Source: Dictyophora rubrovolvata (lineage: Eukaryota > Basidiomycota > Agaricomycetes > Phallales > Phallaceae). From it: DNA of 64,000 nt. Below are positions 13,125-24,468 of the stretch, piece by piece. Every line of letters begins with the position of its first letter. The stretch's first letter is position 1. The stretch is taken from positions 1,488,001 through 1,552,000 of the forward strand of contig CP114127.1 in assembly GCA_029959195.1 (NCBI GenBank), given 5' to 3'. Below the pieces are notes generated by a model. That model did no database searches. It was not told where the DNA came from and saw only the letters and a program-made list of their open reading frames with translations. The position numbers and the translations under genes are program-made.

Positions 13125-16100
13125 GAGAGGGGGGTAAGGGCGATTTTCTTTTCCACATTAAATTTCTCCTGTGAAAATACTTTTAAATCGTGGACACGCT
13201 GTTTTTTCCCGCCCACCATTGTATTAGACATAGAAGGACTCTGTATGTATACTTCAAAAACTCACCAGTCGAAGTGTTAGGATATTAGTGTTAAAATAAA
13301 TCTAAAATTATCAAACATCTCAACAACCCACGAATAGAAGGATCTACTTGTAACTCCATTTACATACGTATCTCGGAAGAGAAAAAAAATCATTGACTCT
13401 GATGGCGTTCGTGTACCCTGAGCAGGGTGGGTTATAAGTGGACAATATATATATGAACCCGTAATGTCAGGAATTCTCAGGGCCAAACTTTATGAGGATA
13501 ATGCCGCCTCATGTTGATCCGCACAATAATCTAAAAGAAAATTGACTGTTCAAAAAGGGTCGCCTAGTTGAGTTCCAGGTTTCCACGCTCGGGAAGATAT
13601 ATGTAAATCAGTCGATGGTTTTGCATTGATTTCATAACTCTTGAATTAACGAGTATGGTGCACGGAGTTCAAGCTACCCCGCAATCCTGTATTCAATTGA
13701 AAGAGGTAACAACTTAAAAGGTAAGGATGGGACTAGGAAGGGAATAGCCTGAAAGAAATTTAACCGTTGTGAGTTGAACTCATTGATACAAAGGCCAGTT
13801 CTTTGAGACTAATACGCAGAGATAATGACATCGTAAGGTTGTACGTCCTTCTGATGGATCAGATATACATTAGTGGCAAACAAGGAGACCCTGAAGTCCT
13901 TGTCCCTAGGTCGATCGGTAGGGTCGTAGTGGGAAGACGTATATATATGTAGTTCGTAATATGACTTCGCTAGCCAGTAATTTGGAACTTGAAAAGTCAG
14001 CGTAAACAAGTTCATGTGATGTAGGGGCGGCTTGAATTTGTCCAAGTGCAATTGTGGCTGAAAGGTTAACTTTCTGTTACCAACGTGCGCGTCCAACGTT
14101 CCAGCTGCACTCTGTTCTTCGACTTTTGAAACCTGGTTTTAAACCGATTAAAAGTGCACATTAGTGTGAATGTTTGACTCACATGATAATCAACAATTCC
14201 GAGGCGTTGACTATGTCCGGAAGGGTTCTTTATCGTTCACCAAGACCACTTCAACATTCAACTCGGAGACTGATCCTTACCAATATTCCCAATATTCACA
14301 TGTTACTCAAACAACAGGCGCGATAATCCTCATCCAATAGAGGTATGTCTTTGTAAAAATTCTCAAGAATGTCATCGAATGGTTGGTCACCCGACTGTTG
14401 AATCTGTTAAATTGTTCGACATGTGCCTAGATTGTTATTCGTGGCCATTAACATCAGAAGGACATATAACAAATAGCGATGTATTTGTTTTGTTATTCTT
14501 GAAGGATAAAAGGTAGTCCGGTCCATCTATCTCTAGGGGTGACATGGACAGCCATTCAGTTTCCACACCCGCGACTTGATTCTCGTGAGTTTAGGAAAAA
14601 AAGAATATGCGTAAGACGTACCTGAACGGACTAATATACCGCTATCTCTTCATCGGCAAAGTCCATGAAAACAAAGGCTTCTTTGACCCGTTGTGGAACC
14701 AAGAGAAAATGTTGATAGATTTTTTTTGCAAGCCAGAATATGTTAACACATCGATTTTGTAAGACAGTGTGAAAGAAAAGTTTTCTTCCTGTCAAAATGT
14801 GAAAAGGGTCCACATGAACTTTCACTCTCGGGCCGTCACAACCTGTTCAAACAGGCACTAAAGGCAGAACCTCAGCAATTTTTTATGTAAGTCCAGACCT
14901 TCAGAAGGATTGCGTTGGCACGTTTCACACCTAGACGGTTGTGATTGATATCGCATGTACGGAGTAAGATGTCAAAGTTGACATCACGATTGACGGATGA
15001 CTAAGAAAGTCATTCACAGGGTTCAATGTTTAAAAATCTACGCCAAACGCGAACAATATCGGTACGTGATGTCGTCTTGTCGATCTAGGGCGCCGGGATT
15101 CTGAGCTCGATCTACGATTTCTTCTCTCCACAAATGATCCACGACTAGGATAGATGGACCATGTGTATGGTAGTCGTGACAGATATTACTCACAATTAAA
15201 ATGGTATACGTAGAGAAAGTAAAGGTTTGGCAGCTTCTGTCAAAATGTACCCTTTGATGCGTCTGATGGGGCCTTCTAATTGCAGCGAGGTGGAGCTGTC
15301 GGGTTTGAGTACGTTTTGTTAATTTAGATAAAAAATTCAAAAAGAATTGTTTTGGGTTTGTAAATAATGGACGACGCCAGAAATGTTGAGGTGCGTTATA
15401 GGGTTTTTTAATGTGGTGAAATACGGCACAACGACGCCGACCCCGATGTGATAGTCACGCGTCCCTTGCTGTCCAATCGTCTGGCTTCTAGTCATCACGA
15501 AAAAAATGACCAATCAATGTAAACCTCCTGCAGCCGATGCTTCTTTCGGAGTCCCTGCCGCGATGCAGGAACATCATCGGTTAAAGCTTCTTCTCCATCT
15601 CCATCATCTGAGGACTTCAAACAAAGCAAATAGTGTGCTCGTATTCGACAAGATTTGGAAGTGGTACTTGTAAACTGATGCGTGTAAGTTATTCTCAATC
15701 TCAATCTGAGAAGATGAATCAAAATTGGAAATTTGACAATGGAAATACGAGAAATAATCCCTAGAGGTTTGCTCCAAAATATAACCTAAGGGACACGATT
15801 AGAATGCTATACCTGGCAGTGTACGCGCGCACGTTCCATGACCGAAAGAATGCACTCAATGAACACAGTGCAATCGCTGGAAAGATCGGTGAACGTTTGT
15901 AATCATTCGAAATGAGTAACCGCATAAGTTTAGTGTGGATTTCGATTCCAAATGTCTGTTCATATCGGTTAGTTGCTGTAACCAGGTTATGTAATAATTA
16001 ACAATCTCGCTCAATCCCTCACTAGCAGTAACTTTCCGCCACCGTACGGCGTTGCAAATTGATTTGCTGTTCAAATATCGGTCTTACTTGGAATTTCTAA

Positions 16101-16679
16101 TGGAACTCGCAATCCCGAATACTGGAAATGACCGACCTCACTGTAAACTCGTATCCAATCAGATTTAGGAATTCTGCAGCCAAAAAGAAAAAGAAATCCA
16201 TGAAAACAATTTGCGGGTAAACGCCTGTGACTATTAGACATAAATTATGGCTGGCCTTCGACTTAAATACACACAACTATTTATCAGATACTGGCAAATC
16301 GCGCTCATCATCATGCACCAGCCCATCAACGGTAGTAAGGCCAAGACAGATGGGATTTTTGGTTCGGATCGCTTGCCACCGGAATATGAAGGGTTGGTAC
16401 AGGAGCTCTAGATCTAGTAGCACACTCATAACTAGGGTCATCTTTCATTAGCAAAGCTCCTGGTTATCTGGACAATTATGTGTATATATGTAGTTCCTCT
16501 TGTAAATTATTTATAAATACATCTTATCTAAATAAATTAGGGAGAAGTTATGATTATGATTATCTATGATTGATGGTATAGATTAAAATATGGCTACGAT
16601 ATGATTACTCTAAATAATTAGAGTGCCTATTATAATATGGATAGAGACTAATTTTAAAGGAGATCGCGGTCATTATTTT
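13125..16679. other. Intergenic stretch without recognised genes
   Basis: About 3.5 kb between the Pro-rich gene and the 3' end of the terpene synthase. Only short frames (up to 100 codons) without motifs or plausible exon chains. Very AT-rich near 16480-16660, just beyond the terpene synthase stop, which could include its 3' UTR. Confidence 0.5.
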
Positions 16680-17879
16680 TCAAGCAGCATTTGGTCGAAC
16701 AATACTAGCTCGCCTCGACTTGGGCTTCTTGAGCATTACCCATTTGTGTTTTCGAATTTCATAGCGGTTAGGTCCTAGGTACCGGGGAGTGAGGAAACTC
16801 CAGTCTAGGCAACCTGACATCCAGCTTTGTAACCCGTGGAAAAAGCCCTCGAGGTCTTTATCCACCTTCGGCCCGTAAGAAGGGAAGCTCGCCTTAACTC
16901 TTTGATATGTCTGGATAGCGTTGATACACAACTCTCCTACGCGATCAACTGCGGTCTGTAAGTCCAAGTTGTATTTCTTCATCATGACAGTGACCATATT
17001 GTGTTCATCGCCGCGTGCTTGTTCAACATTGAATGAGAAGATATCCTGATTTTTCATTGAGATGAAGAGTTCTTTCCTTTTTAAGTATCGAGTTCACTCA
17101 CATTTGAGAATGCAACAAAGTCGTTGACGCAATTCTTCATCGTAATCATTGAGGGGTGTTCGAGGACTTCTTCCGGAAGTTCCATATCTAAGGAATACTC
17201 GATAATGTCAAACAATGGTTTGCAACCACTACTGAGACGCCGATGTTCGATATATTCTTGGAGCTCTGGAACAGCGCCGCTGGCGCGATATTGGGCTTGC
17301 AAATGAACAGCGATGAGATATTGTTCGACGTTCTCCACAATTCGGGCTTGGACAGCAGGGGTAGCACCAGCAGACATTCTCGACCAATAACTATTTAAAA
17401 AACGTGTTAATGTGCGAGTAATTAAGACCACAGACAACGTTTACTTACTCTCTGGTCAATTTCGAGCAGTCGGGCTCAATGATTGGCTGCTCCTTTCCTT
17501 TGCAAGTCGAGGGTTTGTAATGTTTAGGAAAGGCCATAGCGTTCATGACGATATCCGAAAAAACCTCGGCATCTCGAGTCGCAAGGTCATCCGACAGGTC
17601 GTCAAGGAGGAAGAGTGTGATCATGAAATCACAGACTAGACGAAAGCGTTCGTCATCAGCATGATTGTAGCAAAAGGCAGCTAATTGGCCGGCCCCGAGT
17701 TGGCCGATTGTTTTCCGAAGGAGGGGCGTCATTACTCGTGAATTGTCTTGAACCCATTTCTCTGATGCAGCTGCAGTCGCGTCTCCATTTTTATGGTAAA
17801 TGGCGGGATAGGGACAGTGAGACCATAAGTCAGGAAGAAGGAAGCCATCTTGGTTGGAAGTTGAAAAAGTAGTAGACAT
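16680..17879 (-). CDS. Basidiomycete-type terpene (sesquiterpene) synthase
   Basis: Class I terpene cyclase that would ionise a prenyl diphosphate, probably farnesyl diphosphate, with Mg2+. Exons are 17449-17879, 17102-17390 and 16680-17045 with introns of 58 and 56 nt, giving 361 residues, the usual length. The Asp-rich metal motif DDLSD is at residues 93-97. The second metal motif NDIFSFNVE (Asn240, Ser244, Glu248) is rebuilt exactly across intron 2, which confirms that splice, and is followed by QARGDEHN. A C-terminal RYLGPNRY supplies the Arg-Tyr pair that senses diphosphate. All catalytic residues are present, so it looks functional. No P450, prenyltransferase or transporter lies nearby, so it stands alone. 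The product cannot be predicted from this reading. Confidence 0.95.
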
Positions 17880-17961
17880 GGTGATTAAGAAGTGTTAGGG
17901 ATGTTGAGGAGAATACGATGATTGTGATTTACTGTATGTCAGATGGAGTCAGATGGGCTGG

Positions 17962-17969
17962 CTTTTATA
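17962..17969 (-). promoter_or_regulatory. TATA box of the terpene synthase
   Basis: TATAAAAG on the minus strand, 82 nt upstream of the terpene synthase ATG at 17879, a normal distance for a fungal promoter. Confidence 0.6.
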
Positions 17970-19991
17970 TCCATAAGTCCGACCGAATTTCCATCAAAGG
18001 ATTAGGAGAACAAAATAGGCAGACTATCTTTCAATGTGTATTTCATTGTCGACCTCATGGAATTCCTATGACAATAGTGGAGTCTGAGTCAATGGCCCGG
18101 TATGTAAGCATATGGAGCAGATGGCTGAATACAATGCAACCCTGTAGGACACTGCTAAAGAAAGGGACGGAGTTGACAAATAACATTCCGAAACCTCCGG
18201 CAAGAAAGAAAAATAATATGCTGGGGAGAAACCTGCACGAGAGCGCGTTGAACAACACACTGCAATACGCGGGGTATAACCTAAGCCCGACGGTGTCCAT
18301 TTTGATACGCTTATGAAATCAAAATCAAGTTACTAGCATGTTATTCCGAACAAGGTTTCGACAAATAAAGGAGAGTGCCTTCTATATTTATCGGGGACAC
18401 TATCTGTCTTGCATGCATTGATATGTCCAGGCTACCACGGAAACGGACCTAGAGCGTCAAATTGAAAGCTGGCGTGCCGGACGACGGAGTTGATGGGCCG
18501 GAAAGCAGTATGACCTTCAAAAACGATTGTTCTTCCAAGGGAGAACGGAAGTCCCTCAACCCGGTTGACCATACGTAGCGAGGCTGTTAACAGGCCGTGA
18601 GAAATTTGACCTAGGACTTTTTTTTTTATTCCAAGTGCCTAAGATATCCGTTATTTGAGGCTGTTTGAAATCGGTTTAGATTAGCTGTTTTTCGTTTGGG
18701 GTATTTTCCCAACAAATGGTTGCGAAATGGGCTGGCACCTAAGGATGATTACTGAGTTAAATATGCTGAGTGAGCTGAAGCACGTATGAAAGTATAATGA
18801 ACTTTCACCCCAAAATGGGAAATTTTTTTTTTCATATTCAATAGCTCAACCCTTTCAACTTTTTATCAGAGTCCAGTTTGAGCATCAAAGGATATCGGTC
18901 TGGCGTTGGTCTGGGTGCAAAGTTGGTGCGAAGCTGAAAGTTCTCAATTATGTAACCTTCTCACGTTTGCCGGGTCCTCCCGTTCCGGAGCTCCGAGTCA
19001 TTGAACGCGCATTCGTGCCCAATGTAAATTCTCATCTCAAAACAAGGACTTGTTTTATCATACTGAAAAGCTATGCTTCCGGTCGCTCCGTTATTCGTCC
19101 GGGAGTGCCAGTTGTTCGGAGAATTTATCTCCTTTGAATATTATATTTATTCAGCGACATTAAACAAGACTCATAAATATTAAACAGCCGGCGAGTGAAT
19201 TCCACGAATCAAGCCCTGAAGTTTTATCCGCCAAGCTCAATCATGATTTCTTCATAATCATGAACCGAGAACTAAAAAGGGTGCTATCAGCCTGGTTATA
19301 CAGGGGTCTGGCTGTAAGTCATCCCCGCAATATGTTTACCCCGAAAATTCATTCTCTGAGTCAGATTCCAATGTGATTTTGTAGCAACTGACTCGGATTT
19401 GAAACAAACTGACAATTTACACAGGAAAAACTTGTGAAACTCACAATATGATAAAAGCACCATTTTTTTCCCTGTTTGTGGAAAACTCTATTAACTTTGC
19501 ATCGGTTTAGATGCTCATGGTTTCACGGTCGATGACCTTTCAGTGATGTTCTATGTACTTTCTGATGGTTTGGTCCATCAAGATAACCTACTCTATTTGA
19601 TGATTCTAACAGTGGATCAAGATCTATCAAGATCGTCTGCTGAAATGTGTTGTCTTGACATGGCATGGCTTACAACTTGACCTTACCGCGTCGTTTTCCC
19701 TGACGTTGCTATGATACTCATTGACAATGACTTTTTAAGGTAAAATGAGCCTTCAATTAGCCAGCATTGAAAATTTCTCGAGCTATACTAATAAACGACA
19801 TTCGACAAGACGGCTACGCATTCGGCAGATGAAAATGTTGATAAATTTGACAGCTGTCCGTGTGTTAGTCAATCCGCCGGAGAAAATACACAGCCGGAGA
19901 ACACTCACTGCGCGTCGTGCAGAAGAACTATTTTCTCATCTTTCTTTGAGAGAAACCTTACATTCGTTTTACTTCACATTTTAGTTCCAGC
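17970..19991. other. Intergenic stretch without recognised genes
   Basis: About 2 kb between two diverging genes. Short frames only (a 132-codon frame at 17918-18316 has no recognisable content and overlaps the terpene synthase promoter). Nothing else seen. Confidence 0.5.
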
Positions 19992-21484
19992 ATGTTTCAC
20001 TCCTTTTTTATTTTGTGTCTAATACAGCTATTCGTGGTTGTATTTTGCCAACAAAACCAATCGCTTACTTTTGTCAATCCTTCCGCGTAAGCCTCAGGCA
20101 TGTCGACAGCTTAGAGCTGCACTAAATTGTTATCAGGGCTTCTTTAACTCAATGTGGTATGTTTTGAAACGCTTTTTGGATTCACTTTAGAAAGCCAATT
20201 TGGGCATTTAAATCCAGCCACTATACCAATGTTAGTATTCTGTTGCATTTTCATGCTCAAAGACCGCAGCTCACATTGGTTTCGTTCGTAGTCAATGGAA
20301 CGGTGGTGCTGAGCCTTTTTCACTGGTCATCAGCACAGGTGTGTATTTGTGCTCCGCTCCTTTTAACGATCGACTGCGAGCTCATGAAGATAATCAGTTG
20401 ATAGTCCTAATTCGACGTTTGAATCGGTTCGTCTCAAGTTAGCTTGCTTCATGGATTAGATTAATACGTGGTGCTACAGACGGAAGATACCCCGATAGTT
20501 AATGCTTCTCCGTCAGATTGGACAATTGATTTGCCTTCCGGAACATCCTTGCAAGCTTAATTTACAAGATCCACTAATTCCTGCGTCTAATACATGATTT
20601 TAGTACCATATTCGTGGAAGACAACAATGGGAATTCCGCCCAGTCTGGAGTTCTTACCGTTTTACCCTCCACAAACGCCAGGTTCTTCTTTATTTTCTAT
20701 AGTCGTGTAGTCCTTTGATTATTGGACAGTTGTCTCGATGATTCGGTTGACAGCCCGCCACCAGACATTTCTCCGACGTTTCAAAATCATGATCCCGCAA
20801 ATTCACAAACTTTACAAGCTGTCAGCCAAAGTTCGTTGCCAAATCCATCCACCACCGCTTCTAAGGTAAAATCGGGCTCTAGTACTCCTCGGTATGCGTC
20901 AAAAGCTTATTGATAGTGACTTCCTTATGGGTTAGCTCTGCAGGAGTTTACACACAGCGATCATTGCGGGATCAATTGGAGCCGCCGTTGTTATTATTAC
21001 CGCCGTTACTGTCTCTTTAATTATTCATTTGAAAAGGAGACAGCGCCGGAATCGTCCCAGTCTCACTAGTCGAGAGAATGTCATTCGAACCTTTGGCAAT
21101 GAAACCGCCGGATTTGATGGTGATGAAGACCCGGCTTTGATTGCGGACCCATTCGTATACAAACCCGCCGAAGTGAGCCTGAATGAGGGAGAATCTCGTC
21201 AAATGAACAGTGGTTCCTCGATCCCCTCAGTCCAGATTTCCGTGAATCGGGCCTCAAAAAAAGGCGAAACATATCTTCCAACTATTCGCGTCACTCCACC
21301 CAAAGATGGTGCCTCTCCTCACATGCAGGATGATGACTTAGAGCGGTTAGCGGCACGTATGGTAGCCATGATGTCTGCAGGAAGAATGTCAGATCAAGCT
21401 TGGTCTTCGAATAATATAATAGCCGACGACGAAGACCTTTCTGCTCCGCCGATGTACAATAAAACCTCCCGAACCAATCAGTAA
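19992..21484 (+). CDS. Single-pass (type I) cell-surface membrane protein, SKG6/Mid2-like layout
   Basis: Inferred exons: 19992-20086, 20137-20156, 20191-20230, 20292-20338, 20381-20403, 20480-20550, 20604-20681, 20730-20891, 20944-21484 (358 residues). The N-terminus is a hydrophobic signal peptide (FFILCLIQLFVVVF). Next comes an ectodomain of a type common in mushroom fungi: TFVNPSAASLTQCES, QWNGGAEPFSLVIS, DWTIDLPSGTSFTIFVEDNN. A Ser/Thr/Pro-rich stalk follows, then a membrane helix (IIAGSIGAAVVIITAVTV), a KRRQRR stop-transfer cluster and a charged cytoplasmic tail of about 150 residues. One intron (20551-20603) is GC-AG and one (20157-20190) is only 34 nt, so the small 5' exons are the least certain part. 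A cell-wall or signalling role is inferred from layout only. Confidence 0.75.
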
Positions 21485-21805
21485 TCTTCTTACGAAGCGG
21501 GGAATGACCATGTTCTTTTACTCTCGCTTTGAACGATGAATCGGGTGGCTTGAGTTGTAACTGTTGTACTCTCCCCGAGCTTTCCTGTCCGAGTCGGCTT
21601 GATACATCTTTTGAAGACTCTTGTATTGATTTTTGCTAGTTTACTCAGTGTGCGTGTATTGAGGGTTATGGGGCGTGTAGTATTTGGAGCACGTTAATTA
21701 TCATTTTACATCTAGGGAAATAGGCTACATATTTACTTGGGACACAATCGAGAAGATGATAGACTTTCCTATTACTCGCTTGGTGTTTGACTCTTCTGAT
21801 TATTC

Positions 21806-22081
21806 AGACATGTGGGAACGGCAAACGCGCAAAAAGCAAAAGGTGGCACCAAGGTCCGTTCGGCACAAGAAGGTCCTGCGGAGCTCGAGTCGGAGTGTGA
21901 AGGGGCACGTTCCGTTCCCACTGCCGAAGCGCTGAAGACCCATATGGGCGCAGATAGTTCCCTATGGGCGTCAGCCGAACTGTTCGCCCGGGCCCGGGAT
22001 CTCTGGAAGTCATATGCTTTTGCTTCCAAGACGTCTCCTCAAACTTTCATTGATTTCGTTCCCATTCCACGACATTGGTAA
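21806..22081 (+). other. Orphan coding-like exon or gene remnant
   Basis: A stretch of about 90 codons, more GC-rich than its surroundings, opens just after a TTATTCAG acceptor-like site and ends in a stop after PIPRHW. The reading (GGTKVRSAQEGPAELE ... ELFARARDLWKSYAFASK) has the composition of real protein, but there is no start codon in frame and no joinable partner exon. It sits between the membrane protein and the F-box gene. It could be an isolated exon of an unrecognised gene, a decayed gene piece, or chance. The reverse strand also stays open here, as is usual in GC-rich DNA. Confidence 0.3.
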
Positions 22082-22106
22082 ACTCTACCTTTAGGAGTTG
22101 ACCACC

Positions 22107-24279
22107 ATGTCATTATCTCAAGATACCCTTACAGTCACTGTTATTCACGCGGTGCAGAACCTGACTAGTATACAAAAAGCCGACTTCCTGCTTCGGACGG
22201 CATTGAGTATGATTGAGAACGGAAGGTGTGTATATCAAATCGCTATTCAAGTCCAATGAAGAGGTGCCACATCGCATTTGCAGCTACGGAGAGGAGGTTG
22301 AACGATACCTTGAGGTGTTTTTATCCACACCGGGGATTGGCAAAGAAGAAACATCGAGAGCGCTGCTGGCCAGAGGGAAAGCCCGGCGCATTGCTGCAGA
22401 TAAATTGTTAACACGATCTCACCAAGGTATGGCCCTCATCTGTCAATGATCCTAGTTACTGTATTGGTGACAAACCCAGACTTTCTGGCTGTAGCCAAGT
22501 TGGATCCGACACAGCAGCCCATAGTAGCCCAAATTCAACGAGACTTTCCAGTAGGCAAAGATCGTCTTTAATAACGCTCAATTTTCGCTTCTAATGATGT
22601 CGTAACCCAGTCAGCCTATTCCAATGTCCCTGCGTATCGTCGAGTGCCACCGGAAGTATGGGAGCTGGTAGCTTCACACATACCCCGATTTCATTTGCGA
22701 ACCTGGCTCAGGATTTCAAGATTTCATCGGGGCATTGCCCGAAGGCTGATATTTCGAACAATAGATGTGTATTTTGGCGACGACGCAGATATTGACAATG
22801 GCGTCAATCGCGGACTAGACATCTTTGACCAGGCGAAAAGAGATCCCTCATTTGCAAAACTGATCAGAACCCTTCGAATACATTGGAGCTACGAAGACGA
22901 AGACCTGATGGACTTAATGAAACGTATGAAACTTCCCTGTCATGTTGCCGGATAATACACGCACTAGACTTACGGCTGCTTTCCCTTTTTGATCAGGTTT
23001 ATTCCGTGAAGCCTTACCCGCGTTCACCGCCCTTACTGAGTTTGAATGGATCGGATACCCGGAGATGAAGGAAGACATGGTTAAATCCATTCTGACATCA
23101 CATGCCCATCTTCAAAGTATTGCTCTCGTGTAAGCCATAGCCTTGTCTATTTTTGTTTCATCATCTTAATGCACGCAAACCCATACTAGCGGGTGGCATT
23201 TCGATGCGATAGGGGTTTTTAAGTTTCGGAAGCTTCGTCGATTCACATTACGGGCCGAAGATGACGACGGAGACGCCGAAATGGATGAAGTGAAATATGT
23301 TCTAGACAACAATAAAGATACCCTCGAGAGACTCACGCTTGGCGCCTATCTCATGCGCAAACACTCTTGGGATGCCGCTTTTCGATCAAATACCATACAA
23401 AATCTAACTCACTTGGATCTCGTTGATACCCGATTATCGCAGTTCGTTTTAACTCGGATTACGCATGCTCAAAACCTACGCTCATTAACTCTTCACGGGA
23501 CATTCGAGTCTCCAGGTCCGGCAACCGTAATATTTGCAAGCGACCATGTTATCAACGGGCAACACACACTCCTTCCATCCTTACAATCTTTTCGATTCAT
23601 CATGGTCGGACATGATGATGAAATAAACTTGTTCCAGAGCGTTGTATCGTTCCTGCGCGGCAGACCGCTGATCAGGCGTCTTGATCTCGGTGACTGCCCC
23701 TGGGACCTCGTCAAAAAGCTGTTACCCAGTTTGACGGGGTTAAGAACCCTTCGAGTTCGGATATCCAAGTTTGACGAAACAACCGCGCAAGATCTTGTAG
23801 GACTTATTCCTTCAAGTATGGTTGCAATGCACGTGTCAGTTATGCTTTCCGATCAACCCATTGTATGTCTGGCTTGTTCAACATATAAATTGTCTCGATG
23901 CTTACTATATTAATTCATTCAGAACGTCTATGCGCCCTACTTCGCGCGATTTTACAATCTTTCTATGATACACCTAGCATCCATGTCAGTCCGGAGACCA
24001 CAACACCATACAGATCGAGACTCTCAATTGTGCGAGATCTGGTTGGCACAAGTGAAATCTATCCCCATGGTATTACCAAGCGTAGATTTTGTAGGATGGC
24101 ATGGTGAACATTACGTCGTCGTTCGAGACGGTCAGAAAGGCGTTATCGAGTTAAAAGAACTTCCTACCAGACGACGCCTTGATTGTGGTAATGCGGTTGA
24201 CTTAGGTGGAGAAGATGCTGCATGGTTAGAAAGAAAGGATATTCCCATCGATTTTGAGCGGTCTGGGCTGGAGAATTAG
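22107..24279 (+). CDS. TPR-like/F-box protein of the agaricomycete type, with a probable frameshift
   Basis: Probable substrate receptor of an SCF ubiquitin ligase. Exons: 22107-22426, 22480-22550, 22611-22923, 22997-23129, 23190-23862, 23923-24279. The first about 145 residues are helical, TPR-like (RALLARGKARRIAADKLL, DFLAVAKLDPTQQP). An F-box follows (VPPEVWELVASHIPRFHLRT), then LRR-like strands and helices (LTHLDLVDTRL, LRSLTLHGTF, IRRLDLGDCPW). The frame breaks inside exon 1 near 22222-22230: SMIENGR is read in one frame and VYIKSLFKSNEEVPHR in another. Adding one GT unit to the short GTGTGT run there would restore the phase needed by every later exon. This is either recent loss of a repeat unit or a sequencing error; everything downstream is intact. 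Confidence 0.75.
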
Positions 24280-24468
24280 TGGATATTTTATTTCTGGGTG
24301 TCTTTTTATTCTGCTATCTTTGGTTATTCTTCAAATCTCTCGTTTATTTATGCTTACGGTGTCTTGGTTGTTTATAAAATGACCTATTTCTGGTAATACT
24401 AGTACAAACACAATTGAATCAACTGGGTACAAAAAGGATATTCAAAAAACTAATTTTCATTCTTTCAT

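Noticed and set aside
20550-20604. Apparent in-frame stop and double frame change in the membrane-protein gene
   Set aside because: Resolved by a GC-AG intron (20551-20603) that restores the family pattern SGTSFTIFVEDN; no damage needs to be assumed.
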